From Planomonospora sp. ID82291 (GTDB lineage Bacteria; Actinomycetota; Actinomycetes; Streptosporangiales; Streptosporangiaceae): a stretch of 64,000 bases of DNA. Below the pieces are notes generated by a model that was not told the origin of the DNA, did no database searches, and saw only the letters and a list, made by a program, of their open reading frames with translations. Shown piece after piece: positions 56,944-64,000 of this stretch. The DNA is taken from assembly GCF_015711645.1 (NCBI RefSeq), contig NZ_JABTEX010000001.1:2232001-2296000 (forward strand). Direction: 5' to 3'. The position numbers were made by a program, and so were the translations under genes. Every line of letters begins with the position of its first letter. Position 1 is the stretch's first letter.

Positions 56944-57888
56944 TCAGAGAGGACCGACCAGGGGCTCCCCGTGGTCGACGACCGCCCAGCGCGCGGTCGC
57001 GCGGTCGAGCTTGTCGGGGTTGACCTGGCTGCGGAGTGCGGCGATGCCCTCGGCGGTGACCTCCAGGCACATGACGCCGACGACCCGGTCGCCCACCACG
57101 GCCACGACGGCGGGACCGCCGTTGGCGGTCCAGGCGTAGACCTCGGGCGTGCCGCCGACCAGGGCGCGCTTGGCCTGGCCGGGTTTGAACAGGCCGCGCA
57201 GGAACGTCGCCACCGCGACGGCGCCCTCGAACGCCTTGGCGCGGGCCGGGACCTTCCCGCCGCCGTCGGTGACCGAGACGGCGTCCTCGGTGAGCAGGCG
57301 CACGAGCGGTTCGACCCGGCCGCCGGCGGCGGCGGCCAGGAACTCCGCGATGACCCGCCGGGCCGCGGCCCCGTCGACCTCGGTGCGGGCCCTGCCGTCC
57401 GCGACGTGCTGCTTGGCGCGGTGGAGGATCTGCTGGCTGGCGGCCTCGGTGATGTCGAGGATCTCGGCGATCTCCCGGTGCGGATGGCCGAAGGCCTCCC
57501 GCAGCACGTACACCGCCCGCTCGACGGGGGAGAGGCGCTCCATGAGGGTGAGGACCGCGTACGAGACCGATTCGCGCTGCTCGGCGGTCTCGGCCGGACC
57601 GAGCATGGGATCCCCGGCGAGCAGCGGCTCCGGGAGCCACCGGCCCACGTAGGTCTCGCGGCGCGCCCGGGCGGAGGCGAGCTGGTTGAGGCACAGATTG
57701 GTGAGGACCTTCGTCAGCCAGGCCTCGAGGACCTCGATGCGGTCGGTGTCGGCGGCCTGCCAGCGCAGGAACGTCTCCTGCACGGCGTCCTCGGCCTCCC
57801 CGGCGGAGCCGAGGAGGCGGTAGGCGATGGCCTCCAGGCGCGGCCTGGCGGCCTCGAACCGGTCGACGTCGTCCTCGGTCGGGGGCAT
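56944..57888 (-). CDS. sigJ: ECF41-group sigma factor with SnoaL-like C-terminal domain
   Basis: A 314-residue sigma factor. Region 2 (FEAARPRLEAIAYRLLGSAG, AEDAVQETFLRW) and region 4 (LSPVERAVYVLREAFGHPHR, EIAEILDITEAASQQ) are joined by the linker with WLPEP (84-88), a mark of ECF41. The C-terminal SnoaL_2-like domain carries DGGGK (208-212) and NPDKL (290-294), both typical of the group, in which this fused domain tunes sigma activity in place of an anti-sigma factor. The ATG follows TAGGAT by 6 nt. The downstream flavoprotein gene is 93 bp away. Confidence 0.93.
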   Translation of the reverse strand: MPPTEDDVDRFEAARPRLEAIAYRLLGSAGEAEDAVQETFLRWQAADTDRIEVLEAWLTKVLTNLCLNQLASARARRETYVGRWLPEPLLAGDPMLGPAETAEQRESVSYAVLTLMERLSPVERAVYVLREAFGHPHREIAEILDITEAASQQILHRAKQHVADGRARTEVDGAAARRVIAEFLAAAAGGRVEPLVRLLTEDAVSVTDGGGKVPARAKAFEGAVAVATFLRGLFKPGQAKRALVGGTPEVYAWTANGGPAVVAVVGDRVVGVMCLEVTAEGIAALRSQVNPDKLDRATARWAVVDHGEPLVGPL

Positions 57889-57910
57889 GTCCCGATCCTA
57901 GGAGGCCCGC

Positions 57911-58018
57911 GGGCCGGGAGGGTACGGCGGTGCGGGTGCGTCGGGCTCTGGGCCGGGAGGGTACGGCGGTGCGGGTGCGTCGGGCTCTGGGCCGGGAGGG
58001 TACGGCGGTGCGGGTCCG
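57911..58018. repeat. 39-bp tandem repeat up to the response-regulator stop
   Basis: Copies at 57911-57949, 57950-57988 and a partial third from 57989 reach the stop codon (58019-58021) of the minus-strand response regulator. Confidence 0.95.
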
Positions 58019-58798
58019 TCAGGCCCGGAGGTAGGCGAGGACGGCGAGCACCCGGCGGTGGTGGGCGTCGTCGGGCGGCAGGCCGAGCTTGGCGAAGACG
58101 TTGCCGATGTGCTTCTCCACGGTGCTGGCGGAGACCACCAGCCGCTCGGCGATGGCCGTGTTGGAATGGCCCTCGGCCATCAGCGCCAGGAGCTGGCGTT
58201 CCCGCGCGGTCAGCGCTCCCAGGGCGTCGTCCCGGCGCTGCCCCGCCAGCAGCTGCGCGACGACCTGCGGATCGAGCACCGTCGCGCCCCGGGCGACCCG
58301 GTCCAGGGCGTCCAGGAACTCCCCGACCCTGGCGACCCGGTTCTTCAGCAGGTACCCGACGGCACCGGAGCCGTCCGCGAGCAGATCGCCGGCGTAGGAG
58401 GCCTCCACGTACTGGCTGAGCACCAGCACGGGGGCGCCGGGCACCCGCGAGCGGACCGTGATCGCCGCGCGCAGTCCCTCGTCCGTGTAGGTCGGCGGCA
58501 TCCGCACATCGACGATCGACACGTCCGGGCGGTGGGTGAGCACCGCCTCGACCAGGGCCGGGCCGTCTCCCACCGCGGCCACCACCTGGTGACCGTCCTC
58601 GGTGAGCAGGCGGACCAGGCCTTCGCGCAGCAGTACCGCGTCGTCGGCCAGGACGATCCGCAGCGGTCCGCGCGCCGCGTGATCCGGGGGCGGCCCGAGG
58701 GCGGTTCCGTCCGGGTTCACGGGGGCGGTTCCGTCCGGGTTCGCGGGGGCGGTTCCGTCCGGGTTCACGGGGGCGGTTCCGTCCGGGTTCAGCGGCAC
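58019..58798 (-). CDS. LuxR-type response regulator with repeat leader
   Basis: A 259-residue regulator. The first 33 residues are four NPDGTA units; the receiver begins near residue 46 (LRIVLADDAVLLREGLVRLL) with phospho-acceptor in DVSIVDVRMPP and Lys in YLLKNR; the C-terminus is a LuxR helix-turn-helix (ALTARERQLLALMAEGHSNT, AIAERLVVSASTVEKHIG). The GTG at 58798 (after GGAGCTGCC) overlaps the kinase gene by 10 bp. Later in-frame GTG codons in the repeats are alternatives. Confidence 0.92.
   Translation of the reverse strand: MPLNPDGTAPVNPDGTAPANPDGTAPVNPDGTALGPPPDHAARGPLRIVLADDAVLLREGLVRLLTEDGHQVVAAVGDGPALVEAVLTHRPDVSIVDVRMPPTYTDEGLRAAITVRSRVPGAPVLVLSQYVEASYAGDLLADGSGAVGYLLKNRVARVGEFLDALDRVARGATVLDPQVVAQLLAGQRRDDALGALTARERQLLALMAEGHSNTAIAERLVVSASTVEKHIGNVFAKLGLPPDDAHHRRVLAVLAYLRA
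58699..58790 (-). repeat. 24-bp repeat encoding the (NPDGTAPV)n leader
   Basis: Three full 24-bp units (58699-58722, 58723-58746, 58747-58770) and a fourth partial unit (58771-58790) encode NPDGTAPV/NPDGTAPA between the kinase stop and the receiver domain. Confidence 0.93.
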
Positions 58799-60273
58799 GG
58801 CAGCTCCGCGGTGACGGTCGTCGGGCCGCCGCGAGGGCTGGTGATCCGCAGCAGGCCGCCGACCGCCTGCAGCCGGTCCTCCAGTCCCCGCAGCCCGTGG
58901 CCCTTGTCCGGCGCGGCGCCGCCCACCCCGTCGTCCGTCACCCAGACCCGCAGGTTTCCCGCGTCGTGGCGCAGTCCGATCACGCACCGGCCGGCGCGGC
59001 TGTGCTTGGCGACGTTGGTCAGCGCCTCGGCGACCACGAAGTACGCGGCCGTCTCGGCGGCGGCGTCCAGCCGGCGGTCCAGGGGGCCGGCGTCGAGGTC
59101 GGCGGGGACGGTCGAGCGCGCGGCCAGGGCGGTGAGCGCCGCGTGCAGGCCGCGGTCGACGAGGATCGGCGGGGCGATGCCGCGTGACAGGGCCCGTAGC
59201 TCCTCCAGCGCCTCCTCGGTCTGGACGATCGCGTCGGCGAGCGCCGTGCGCACGGCCTCCGGTCTGCTGTCGAAGTGATGCTGGGCGCGGCCCAGTTCCA
59301 TCGCCAGGCGGACCAGCCGCTGCTGGGGCCCGTCGTGGATGTCGCGTTCGAGCCGGCGCAGCGCGATCGCCTCGGCCGTCACCACGGCGACGGTCTGCGC
59401 TCGGGCGGCGTCCCGCTCCTGCTCCAGCCCGCTGATCCTGCGGTGCAGCGCGGACGTGTCCGACAGCAGCGCCTCCCCCAGCCCGGCCTGGACGGCGACG
59501 CACGCCCGGGTCACCAGCGGCAGGGTGAGCAGCAGCAGCAGACCGACCGCGGTCCCGAAGGCGAGCCGCTCGGCCGGCGACGTCAGTCCCAGGCTCAACG
59601 CGATGTGGGACCGGGCATCGCCCACGGTCAAGGTCAGGGGCCGCATCTGCCCGGTGGACGAATAGGGGTTGCGCAGGGCGGACGTGCCGCCTCCGAGGCC
59701 GGCGAACCACCACATCGCCGTGACCGCCGAGGTGACCAGGGCCACGGGGAGCACCGCCACCGCGTGCGCCAGGCCGAGCCAGAGTCCCGGATCGGACGCG
59801 GCGGCCGTCTCCCCCGGTCTTCGCCGCCGTCCCGCGTCCTCCGCCCCGGCGGTCGTGGCACGGACCTCCGCAGTCGTGCCACGGACCTCCGCAGTCGTGG
59901 CACGGACCTCCGCGGCCGTGCCACGGACCTCCGCGGCCGTGGTACGGACCTCCGCGGCCGTGGTACGGACCTCCGCGACCGGGGCACGGGCTCCGGCGGA
60001 GGAGCGGAGCCTGGTGATCCGCCACCGCTCCACGTCGGCGAACCACCGCACCGGCGCCAGCCCGCGGACCGCGACCGGTGCCGCGCCCGGCACCAGCAGG
60101 CCGACCGCTCCGACGCACAGGCCGACGAGCACCAGCAGCAGGCCGGCCGCGGCGGTCACCGGCGCGGTGAGCAGGTAAAGGGATTCCGCGATCGTGCGAC
60201 GTCCCGTGCGGAGGACGGATCCGGCACCCGCCCGGAACCGGCGCCGGACCGCGGAGGGGAACGGGCCGGTCAT
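58789..60273 (-). CDS. Sensor histidine kinase of the NarL type
   Basis: A 494-residue membrane kinase. An N-terminal sensor region with two helices (LYLLTAPVTAAAGLLLVLVG, GAVGLLVPGAAPVAV) and a further pair around 165-260 flank a six-copy AEVRTTA heptad repeat (about residues 100-141). The HisKA_3 motif ALRRLERDIHDGPQQRLV has phospho-His313; the ATPase domain shows ALTNVAKHSRAG and GHGLRGLEDRL. Its N-terminal part matches the putative sensor plan of many actinomycete kinases. The ATG follows TAGGCT by 6 nt. Operon with the response regulator (58019-58798). Confidence 0.92.
   Translation of the reverse strand: MTGPFPSAVRRRFRAGAGSVLRTGRRTIAESLYLLTAPVTAAAGLLLVLVGLCVGAVGLLVPGAAPVAVRGLAPVRWFADVERWRITRLRSSAGARAPVAEVRTTAAEVRTTAAEVRGTAAEVRATTAEVRGTTAEVRATTAGAEDAGRRRRPGETAAASDPGLWLGLAHAVAVLPVALVTSAVTAMWWFAGLGGGTSALRNPYSSTGQMRPLTLTVGDARSHIALSLGLTSPAERLAFGTAVGLLLLLTLPLVTRACVAVQAGLGEALLSDTSALHRRISGLEQERDAARAQTVAVVTAEAIALRRLERDIHDGPQQRLVRLAMELGRAQHHFDSRPEAVRTALADAIVQTEEALEELRALSRGIAPPILVDRGLHAALTALAARSTVPADLDAGPLDRRLDAAAETAAYFVVAEALTNVAKHSRAGRCVIGLRHDAGNLRVWVTDDGVGGAAPDKGHGLRGLEDRLQAVGGLLRITSPRGGPTTVTAELPCR
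59848..59976 (-). repeat. 21-bp coding repeat in the kinase sensor region
   Basis: Six copies of a 21-bp unit (on the plus strand CACGGACCTCCGC plus AGTCGTGC or GGCCGTGC variants) encode the AEVR-x-T-A heptads between the two membrane-helix pairs. The heptad may form a coiled-coil spacer. Confidence 0.92.
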
Positions 60274-60504
60274 GATCTCAGCCTAGTCGGCCGGGGATGG
60301 TGGGGCAGGCCCCACCCCCGGGTGTCCGGCGTCCCCCGATGACCGGAGGGGCGCCGCTGCGGAAGGGTGGTCGGAACGACGGCGGCGCCGCCGCTCGCCG
60401 GCACGCACGAACGGTCCCCGGCACGACCCGTCGCACGGTCCCCGACCGGCGGACCCCCGGGCCGGCGCGGCGCCCGCACCCCTGATCGAGCCGAAGGAGT
60501 CTCC

Positions 60505-61368
60505 TTGCGCAGTCCCGCAGCCCCGCCGCGATCCGTGGACGCCCCCGGTCGTCTGCTCGCCGTGCTCGCAGCCCTCGCCGCGGCCCTCGTCGCCGCCTTC
60601 GTCATCGCCCCGCACACGCTGGCGGCGGGCAGGGCGGACGACGGTCTCTCCGACGCGCGCGGCCTGACCGGAGCCGTCCGCGAGGCGTTCGCCGCGTACT
60701 GGCGTTCCGGCGGCCCGGATCTCCCCGCGGCCCTGGAGAGGGTCGTCGACTACTGGGCCCGCTACCACGTGGCCAAGGCCGTGATCGCCGCGAGCGCGCT
60801 GGTCGTGCTCGTCGCACTCGGCGTCCTGCTCTGGAAGGCGTTCCTGAGGGCCGGTGGCGCCGGGGCGGGCGGGAGGGCCGCCCTCGCGGCGGCCGGCGTC
60901 CTCACCACGGTGCTCGCGCTGTGCTCGCTGGCGGCGGTGATGGCCAACGTCCAGGGGGCGGCGGCACCCTTCTCCTCGCTGCTGCCGATGCTGACGGCCG
61001 GTGAGACCGGCGGCGGGATCGCCGGCACGCTCGACGACGTCAGGGGGCGGCTGGCGGACTCCCTGAGCGCGGGCGGCCCGGTCCCGCCCGCCCTGGAGGT
61101 GATGATCGACGACTTCTCCCGGTACCACGTGGTGCTGGCCGGGGCCGCCGCGGTCGCGGCGGCCGTCCTCATCGGCGTGAGCGCGGCGTCGTGGAGGGGG
61201 TTCGCGGCAGCGGGGCCGTCCGGCGGGCGGACGAGGCGCGTGCTGGGGGCGTCCGGCGTCCTGTCGGCGGCGGTGTCGCTGCTCCTGATCGTCATCGGGG
61301 TGGCGAACACGACCACCGCGGCGGACCCGGCGCCGGCGCTCCTGGCCTTCTTCGACGGCGGATGGTGA
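60505..61368 (+). CDS. Four-helix membrane protein of unknown function
   Basis: A 287-residue protein with hydrophobic segments LLAVLAALAAALVAAFVIAP, AVIAASALVVLVALGVLLW, VLTTVLALCSLAAVMANVQ, HVVLAGAAAVAAAVLIGVSA and VLSAAVSLLLIVIGVANTTT. Two copies of a small helical motif (LERVVDYWARYHVAK, LEVMIDDFSRYHVVL) point to an internal duplication. The TTG at 60505 is chosen because AAGGAG lies 5 nt upstream; an upstream ATG gives an Arg/Pro-rich extension without conservation. It is divergent from the histidine kinase. Confidence 0.8.
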   Translation: MRSPAAPPRSVDAPGRLLAVLAALAAALVAAFVIAPHTLAAGRADDGLSDARGLTGAVREAFAAYWRSGGPDLPAALERVVDYWARYHVAKAVIAASALVVLVALGVLLWKAFLRAGGAGAGGRAALAAAGVLTTVLALCSLAAVMANVQGAAAPFSSLLPMLTAGETGGGIAGTLDDVRGRLADSLSAGGPVPPALEVMIDDFSRYHVVLAGAAAVAAAVLIGVSAASWRGFAAAGPSGGRTRRVLGASGVLSAAVSLLLIVIGVANTTTAADPAPALLAFFDGGW

Positions 61369-61383
61369 GGCGCCCGGCGGGCC

Positions 61384-61836
61384 TCAACCCACCGCCCGCC
61401 GTACCAGCGCGGCGATGCGCTCCTCCACCTCGGCCGTCACCTCGGTCAGGGCGAAGGCGGTCGGCCACATCGCGCCCTCGTCCAGCTTCGCCGGGTCGTT
61501 GAACCCGAGCGTCGCGTAGCGCGACGTGAACTTCGCCGCGCTCTGGAAGAAGCAGACGATCTTGCCGTCCAGGGCGTAGGCGGGCATGCCGTACCAGAGC
61601 TTCGGTGCGAGGGCCGGGGCGTTGGCCGTGACGACGGCGTGCACGCGCTCGGCCATGATCCGGTCCTCGGTCGTCATCTCGGCGATCTTCGCGAGCACGT
61701 CCCGCTCCGCCTCCGCCGCCTTGTCCGCCCGCGACGCGCGGCGCGCCGCCTTCTTCTGCTCCTGGGCGTGCTCCTTCATCGCGGCCCGCTCCTCGGCCGT
61801 GAACCCCTCGTACGTGGTGCTCTCGGTGTCGCTCAT
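61384..61836 (-). CDS. DUF1801/YdhG-like iron-chaperone family protein
   Basis: A 150-residue protein: a Lys/Arg/Glu-rich helix ([20 protein letters not shown]), then the compact domain [40 protein letters not shown] and a C-terminal helix ([14 protein letters not shown]). The domain matches the DUF1801 family, whose B. subtilis member is linked to iron handling. ATG 61836 follows GAGGGAG. Confidence 0.85.
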   Translation of the reverse strand: MSDTESTTYEGFTAEERAAMKEHAQEQKKAARRASRADKAAEAERDVLAKIAEMTTEDRIMAERVHAVVTANAPALAPKLWYGMPAYALDGKIVCFFQSAAKFTSRYATLGFNDPAKLDEGAMWPTAFALTEVTAEVEERIAALVRRAVG

Positions 61837-61979
61837 CGTTTTCTCCCTCATCGGTGCCGTGTGGGACAAGAGTGGCCGATCGGATTGATACATCCACGAT
61901 GCGACGACGATGCGCCCGCGGACCCGCGGGGCCGGAGACGCGGCGGGTCGTCCGGTGACGGGCCGCGGCGCGGTGCGGG

Positions 61980-62840
61980 TCACCTCGCGTCGGCGGGGAC
62001 CCGTTCGCCGCCCAGGGACTCTTCGGAGTCCTTGTTCCGGGTGAGGTGGACGTAGGCCAGCGCGCCCAGGAACAGGGCGACCGACGTCCACTGGTTCAGC
62101 CGCATGCCGAGGATCTCGTTGGCCGGGTCGACGCGCAGGCCCTCGATCCAGAACCGGCCCGCGGTGTAGCCCGCCACGTACAGCGCGAAGAGCCGGCCGT
62201 GCCGCAGCGCGAAGCGACCGCCGATCCAGATCAGCGCCAGTGCCAGGCTCAGGCTCCACAGCGACTCGTAGAGGAACGTGGGGTGGTAGGTGGTGACGCC
62301 CGGCACGGTCCCCGGGCGGCCCGGATCGATCTCCAGCCCCCAGGGCAGGTCGGTCGGGCCGCCGAACAGCTCCTGGTTGAAGTAGTTGCACCACCGGCCG
62401 ATGGCCTGGCCGAGGGCGACGGCCGGGGCCACGGTGTCGGCGACCGCGCTCAGGGAGATGCCCCGGCGGCGGGCGGCGATCCACACGCCCACCCCGCCCA
62501 GGGCGATGCCGCCCCAGACGCCCAGACCGCGCCAGCCCGGCCCGGAATCGCTCCAGATCAGGATCGCGTCGATCGGCCGGTGCGGGGCGTCGGGCCCGAA
62601 GTACAGCTGCCAGTCGGTGACGACGTGGTACAGCCGCGCACCGACGATGCCGAACGGGAGCCCCCAGGTCGCCAGGTCCAGCATGGTCCCCGGCGCCCCG
62701 CCGCGGCTTCGCCAGCGGCGCTCGGCGAGGACGACGGCCGCCACGACGCCGAGCATGATGCAGACCGTGTAACCGCGGATGGGCAGCGGGCCCAGGTACC
62801 AGACCCCCTCGGAGGGACTGGGGATGCTGGCGAGCGACAT
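61980..62840 (-). CDS. lgt: Prolipoprotein diacylglyceryl transferase
   Basis: A 286-residue membrane enzyme that attaches diacylglycerol to the lipobox cysteine of pre-lipoproteins, such as the two in this window. Family marks: [23 protein letters not shown], the Lgt signature [17 protein letters not shown] (144-160, with catalytic Arg) and [12 protein letters not shown]. Seven helices are predicted. ATG 62840 is 7 nt after TAGATT (62848-62853, minus strand): leaderless. It is not next to trpAB as in some actinomycetes. Confidence 0.95.
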   Translation of the reverse strand: MSLASIPSPSEGVWYLGPLPIRGYTVCIMLGVVAAVVLAERRWRSRGGAPGTMLDLATWGLPFGIVGARLYHVVTDWQLYFGPDAPHRPIDAILIWSDSGPGWRGLGVWGGIALGGVGVWIAARRRGISLSAVADTVAPAVALGQAIGRWCNYFNQELFGGPTDLPWGLEIDPGRPGTVPGVTTYHPTFLYESLWSLSLALALIWIGGRFALRHGRLFALYVAGYTAGRFWIEGLRVDPANEILGMRLNQWTSVALFLGALAYVHLTRNKDSEESLGGERVPADAR

Positions 62841-62945
62841 GGCAGGCAATCTAGTGCAGCCCGCGGCGATCACACATCCCCCTGTCCTGCGCCGCCCTCG
62901 GGGATTCTTCGCCCTCGGGGATGCGGCGCCTTCCGGGATCCCCCG

Positions 62946-63575
62946 TCACCGCTTGGAGACGACGGTGACCGCGCGGGGTCCCGAGGGCCGGTGGCGGACG
63001 ACGTCGGCGAGGAACGCCGCCAGGTCGGCGCGGTGCAGGGACTGCGACGCCCCGACCCGCCCGGTGACCTCCAGCGCCCCGGTCGCCGGCCCGTCGTCGA
63101 GCTTCGGGGGCCGCACCAGGGTCGCCGGGAGCGTCGCGCCGGTGACGAGGCGTTCCTGGCGGTCGACCTCGGCCAGCCGTTCGCGCCCCACGGCCGCAGC
63201 GTAGATCATCCGGCCGAACCAGGACAGCTGCCCGGCGCTGGCGGCGCCGCCGAGCGCGGAGACCAGCACCAGATGCGCGCCGGGCGCCGCCTCCCGGGCG
63301 GCGGAGAGCAGGACGCCGGTGGCCTGGGAGCGCACCGTGCCCGGAGCCTCCCCGCGGGGCGCGGCGACCAGGGTGACCACCGCCTCCGCGGCGGCGACGG
63401 CGTCGCGGACGGCCGCCGGGTCGGTCGCGTCGCCCCGGCGGAGCCGGGTGCCGGGCGATCCCGCGGCCACCCGGTCCGGCCGGCGCGCCAGGACCGTCAC
63501 GTCGTGGTCGCGCTCCAGGAGCGGGAGGAGCAGGGCGCCGGTGGCGCCGGTGGCGCCGAGCAGGGTCACTCTCAT
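62946..63575 (-). CDS. NAD(P)-binding Rossmann protein (NmrA/quinone-oxidoreductase-like)
   Basis: A 209-residue protein with the nucleotide motif VTLLGATGATGALLLPLL at its start and a short SDR-like core (VVTLVAAP, LVLVSALGGAAS) but no Tyr-x3-Lys active site, so it belongs to the NAD(P)H-binding/NmrA branch, which reduces quinones or senses NADP. ATG 63575 has GGAG upstream. It is divergent from a TetR gene with two operators of the same design in between, hence its likely target. Confidence 0.9.
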   Translation of the reverse strand: MRVTLLGATGATGALLLPLLERDHDVTVLARRPDRVAAGSPGTRLRRGDATDPAAVRDAVAAAEAVVTLVAAPRGEAPGTVRSQATGVLLSAAREAAPGAHLVLVSALGGAASAGQLSWFGRMIYAAAVGRERLAEVDRQERLVTGATLPATLVRPPKLDDGPATGALEVTGRVGASQSLHRADLAAFLADVVRHRPSGPRAVTVVSKR

Positions 63576-63593
63576 CGGGTCTCCAGGCGACTT

Positions 63594-63651
63594 CCTATGT
63601 TGATAGTGTCAACATAGGACCATAGCCGTCAATCTAGACAGCGTCAACATT
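63594..63651. promoter_or_regulatory. Two TetR operators of 9-3-9 design
   Basis: Operator 1 (63596-63616) has arms TATGTTGAT and GTCAACATA around AGT, within a longer palindrome (63594-63618). Operator 2 (63631-63651) has AATCTAGAC and GTCAACATT around AGC. The shared plan is ATGTTGAC-N3-GTCAACAT; the centres are 35 bp apart, one near each divergent start. Confidence 0.85.
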
Positions 63652-63665
63652 GAGAGGGGATGCCG

Positions 63666-64000
63666 GTGACCGAGCGGGCGTACCACCACGGGAACCTGCG
63701 GGAAGCGCTGGTCGACGCGGGCCTGCGGCTCCTGGACGAGGGAGGGGTCGAGGCGGTGGGCATCCGGAGCGCGGCGCGCCTGGTCGGAGTCAGCCACGCC
63801 GCCCCGGCGCGCTGCTTCCCGACGGCGACGAGCTTCCTGGCCGCCGTCGCGGCGGTCGGCTACGGACGGCTCGCCGCCGCGTTGACCGAGGCCGTGGACG
63901 CGGCCGAGGACACGCTCTCGGCCTTCCGCGCCGTGGGCCTGGCCTACGTCGGCTTCGCCCGCCGGGAACCGAACACCTTCCGGATGCTCACCCATCCGTC
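63666..64000 (+). CDS. TetR-family regulator, N-terminal part (cut by window end)
   Basis: At least 111 residues are inside the window: TERAYHHGNLREALVDAGLR, LLDEGGVEAVGIRSAARLVG and VSHAAPARCFPTATSFLAAV form a TetR helix-turn-helix of the TetR/WHG subgroup. The GTG at 63666 is chosen because GAGAGGGG lies 6-8 nt upstream; the ATG at 63660 is too close to it. The ligand domain continues beyond 64000. Confidence 0.88.
   Translation, partial: MTERAYHHGNLREALVDAGLRLLDEGGVEAVGIRSAARLVGVSHAAPARCFPTATSFLAAVAAVGYGRLAAALTEAVDAAEDTLSAFRAVGLAYVGFARREPNTFRMLTHP

Overview
The window is very GC-rich chromosomal DNA from an actinomycete. Support comes from strong codon-position GC bias, GTG and TTG starts, many TANNNT -10 boxes placed 6-7 nt before start codons (leaderless mRNAs), a furA-katG pair, a Rv0338c-like Fe-S reductase, LacI/GntR/TetR regulators and a TsnR-type rRNA methylase. 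A Streptosporangiales-like genus is a plausible guess from gene content, but I cannot prove it from sequence alone. No tRNA, rRNA, CRISPR array, insertion sequence, phage or plasmid module is visible. It reads as ordinary chromosome carrying many small regulated units.

Layout. 0-7 kb: a cut-off MerR regulator, a methyltransferase, a sugar-phosphate isomerase/TetR pair, a long membrane Fe-S reductase, a two-gene glycosyltransferase unit and a CsoR-type metal regulator. 7-13.7 kb: small and unknown genes, a gamma-carbonic anhydrase, a DivIVA-like coiled-coil protein, a GntR regulator with a small partner, VanZ and a dienelactone hydrolase. 14-22 kb: kynureninase, a PrmC-like methylase, MenB, a lipoprotein polysaccharide deacetylase, a CBM48 protein, an acyl-CoA-dehydrogenase-type phosphotransferase and a divergent cupin/MarR pair. 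22.7-29.2 kb: a complete beta-galactoside module (solute-binding protein, two permeases and LacI on the minus strand, GH42 beta-galactosidase on the plus strand) with two LacI-type palindromes between. 29.4-35.9 kb: Tat-exported beta-carbonic anhydrase, a STAS protein, a two-component system, a secreted hydrolase and an SDR. 36-44.5 kb: a 13-repeat WD40 protein, a truncated-haemoglobin/ABM chimera, a TetR/membrane-protein pair with three operators, an ECF sigma factor with its partner, and a heparinase II/III-like enzyme. 44.7-50.1 kb: katG-furA, a YibE/F-like membrane protein, and a five-gene operon of zinc-independent ribosomal proteins (L33, L31, L28, S14, L32) behind a Zur-like box. 50.2-58 kb: an ABC transporter, a bacterial expansin, a thiostrepton-resistance-type 23S rRNA methylase, an M20 peptidase, and an ECF41 sigma factor next to a flavoprotein. 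58-64 kb: a second two-component system, a membrane protein, a DUF1801-like protein, lgt, and a divergent NAD(P)-binding protein/TetR pair cut by the window end.

Two genome-style features stand out. First, about 15 genes have a TANNNT box exactly 6-8 nt before their start codon, which indicates leaderless transcripts and helps to choose starts. Second, the window holds an unusual density of short tandem repeats (units of 7-44 codons or 12-39 bp). Several sit exactly at the 3' ends of genes, sometimes containing the stop codon; others add low-complexity segments inside proteins (histidine kinases, a response regulator, an ABC transporter, a glycosyltransferase). I see no clearly novel multigene defence or biosynthetic system. 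The most rewarding leads are the stand-alone tsnR, the ECF41-flavoprotein pair, the Zur-type ribosomal operon facing an ABC transporter, and the gene-end minisatellites.
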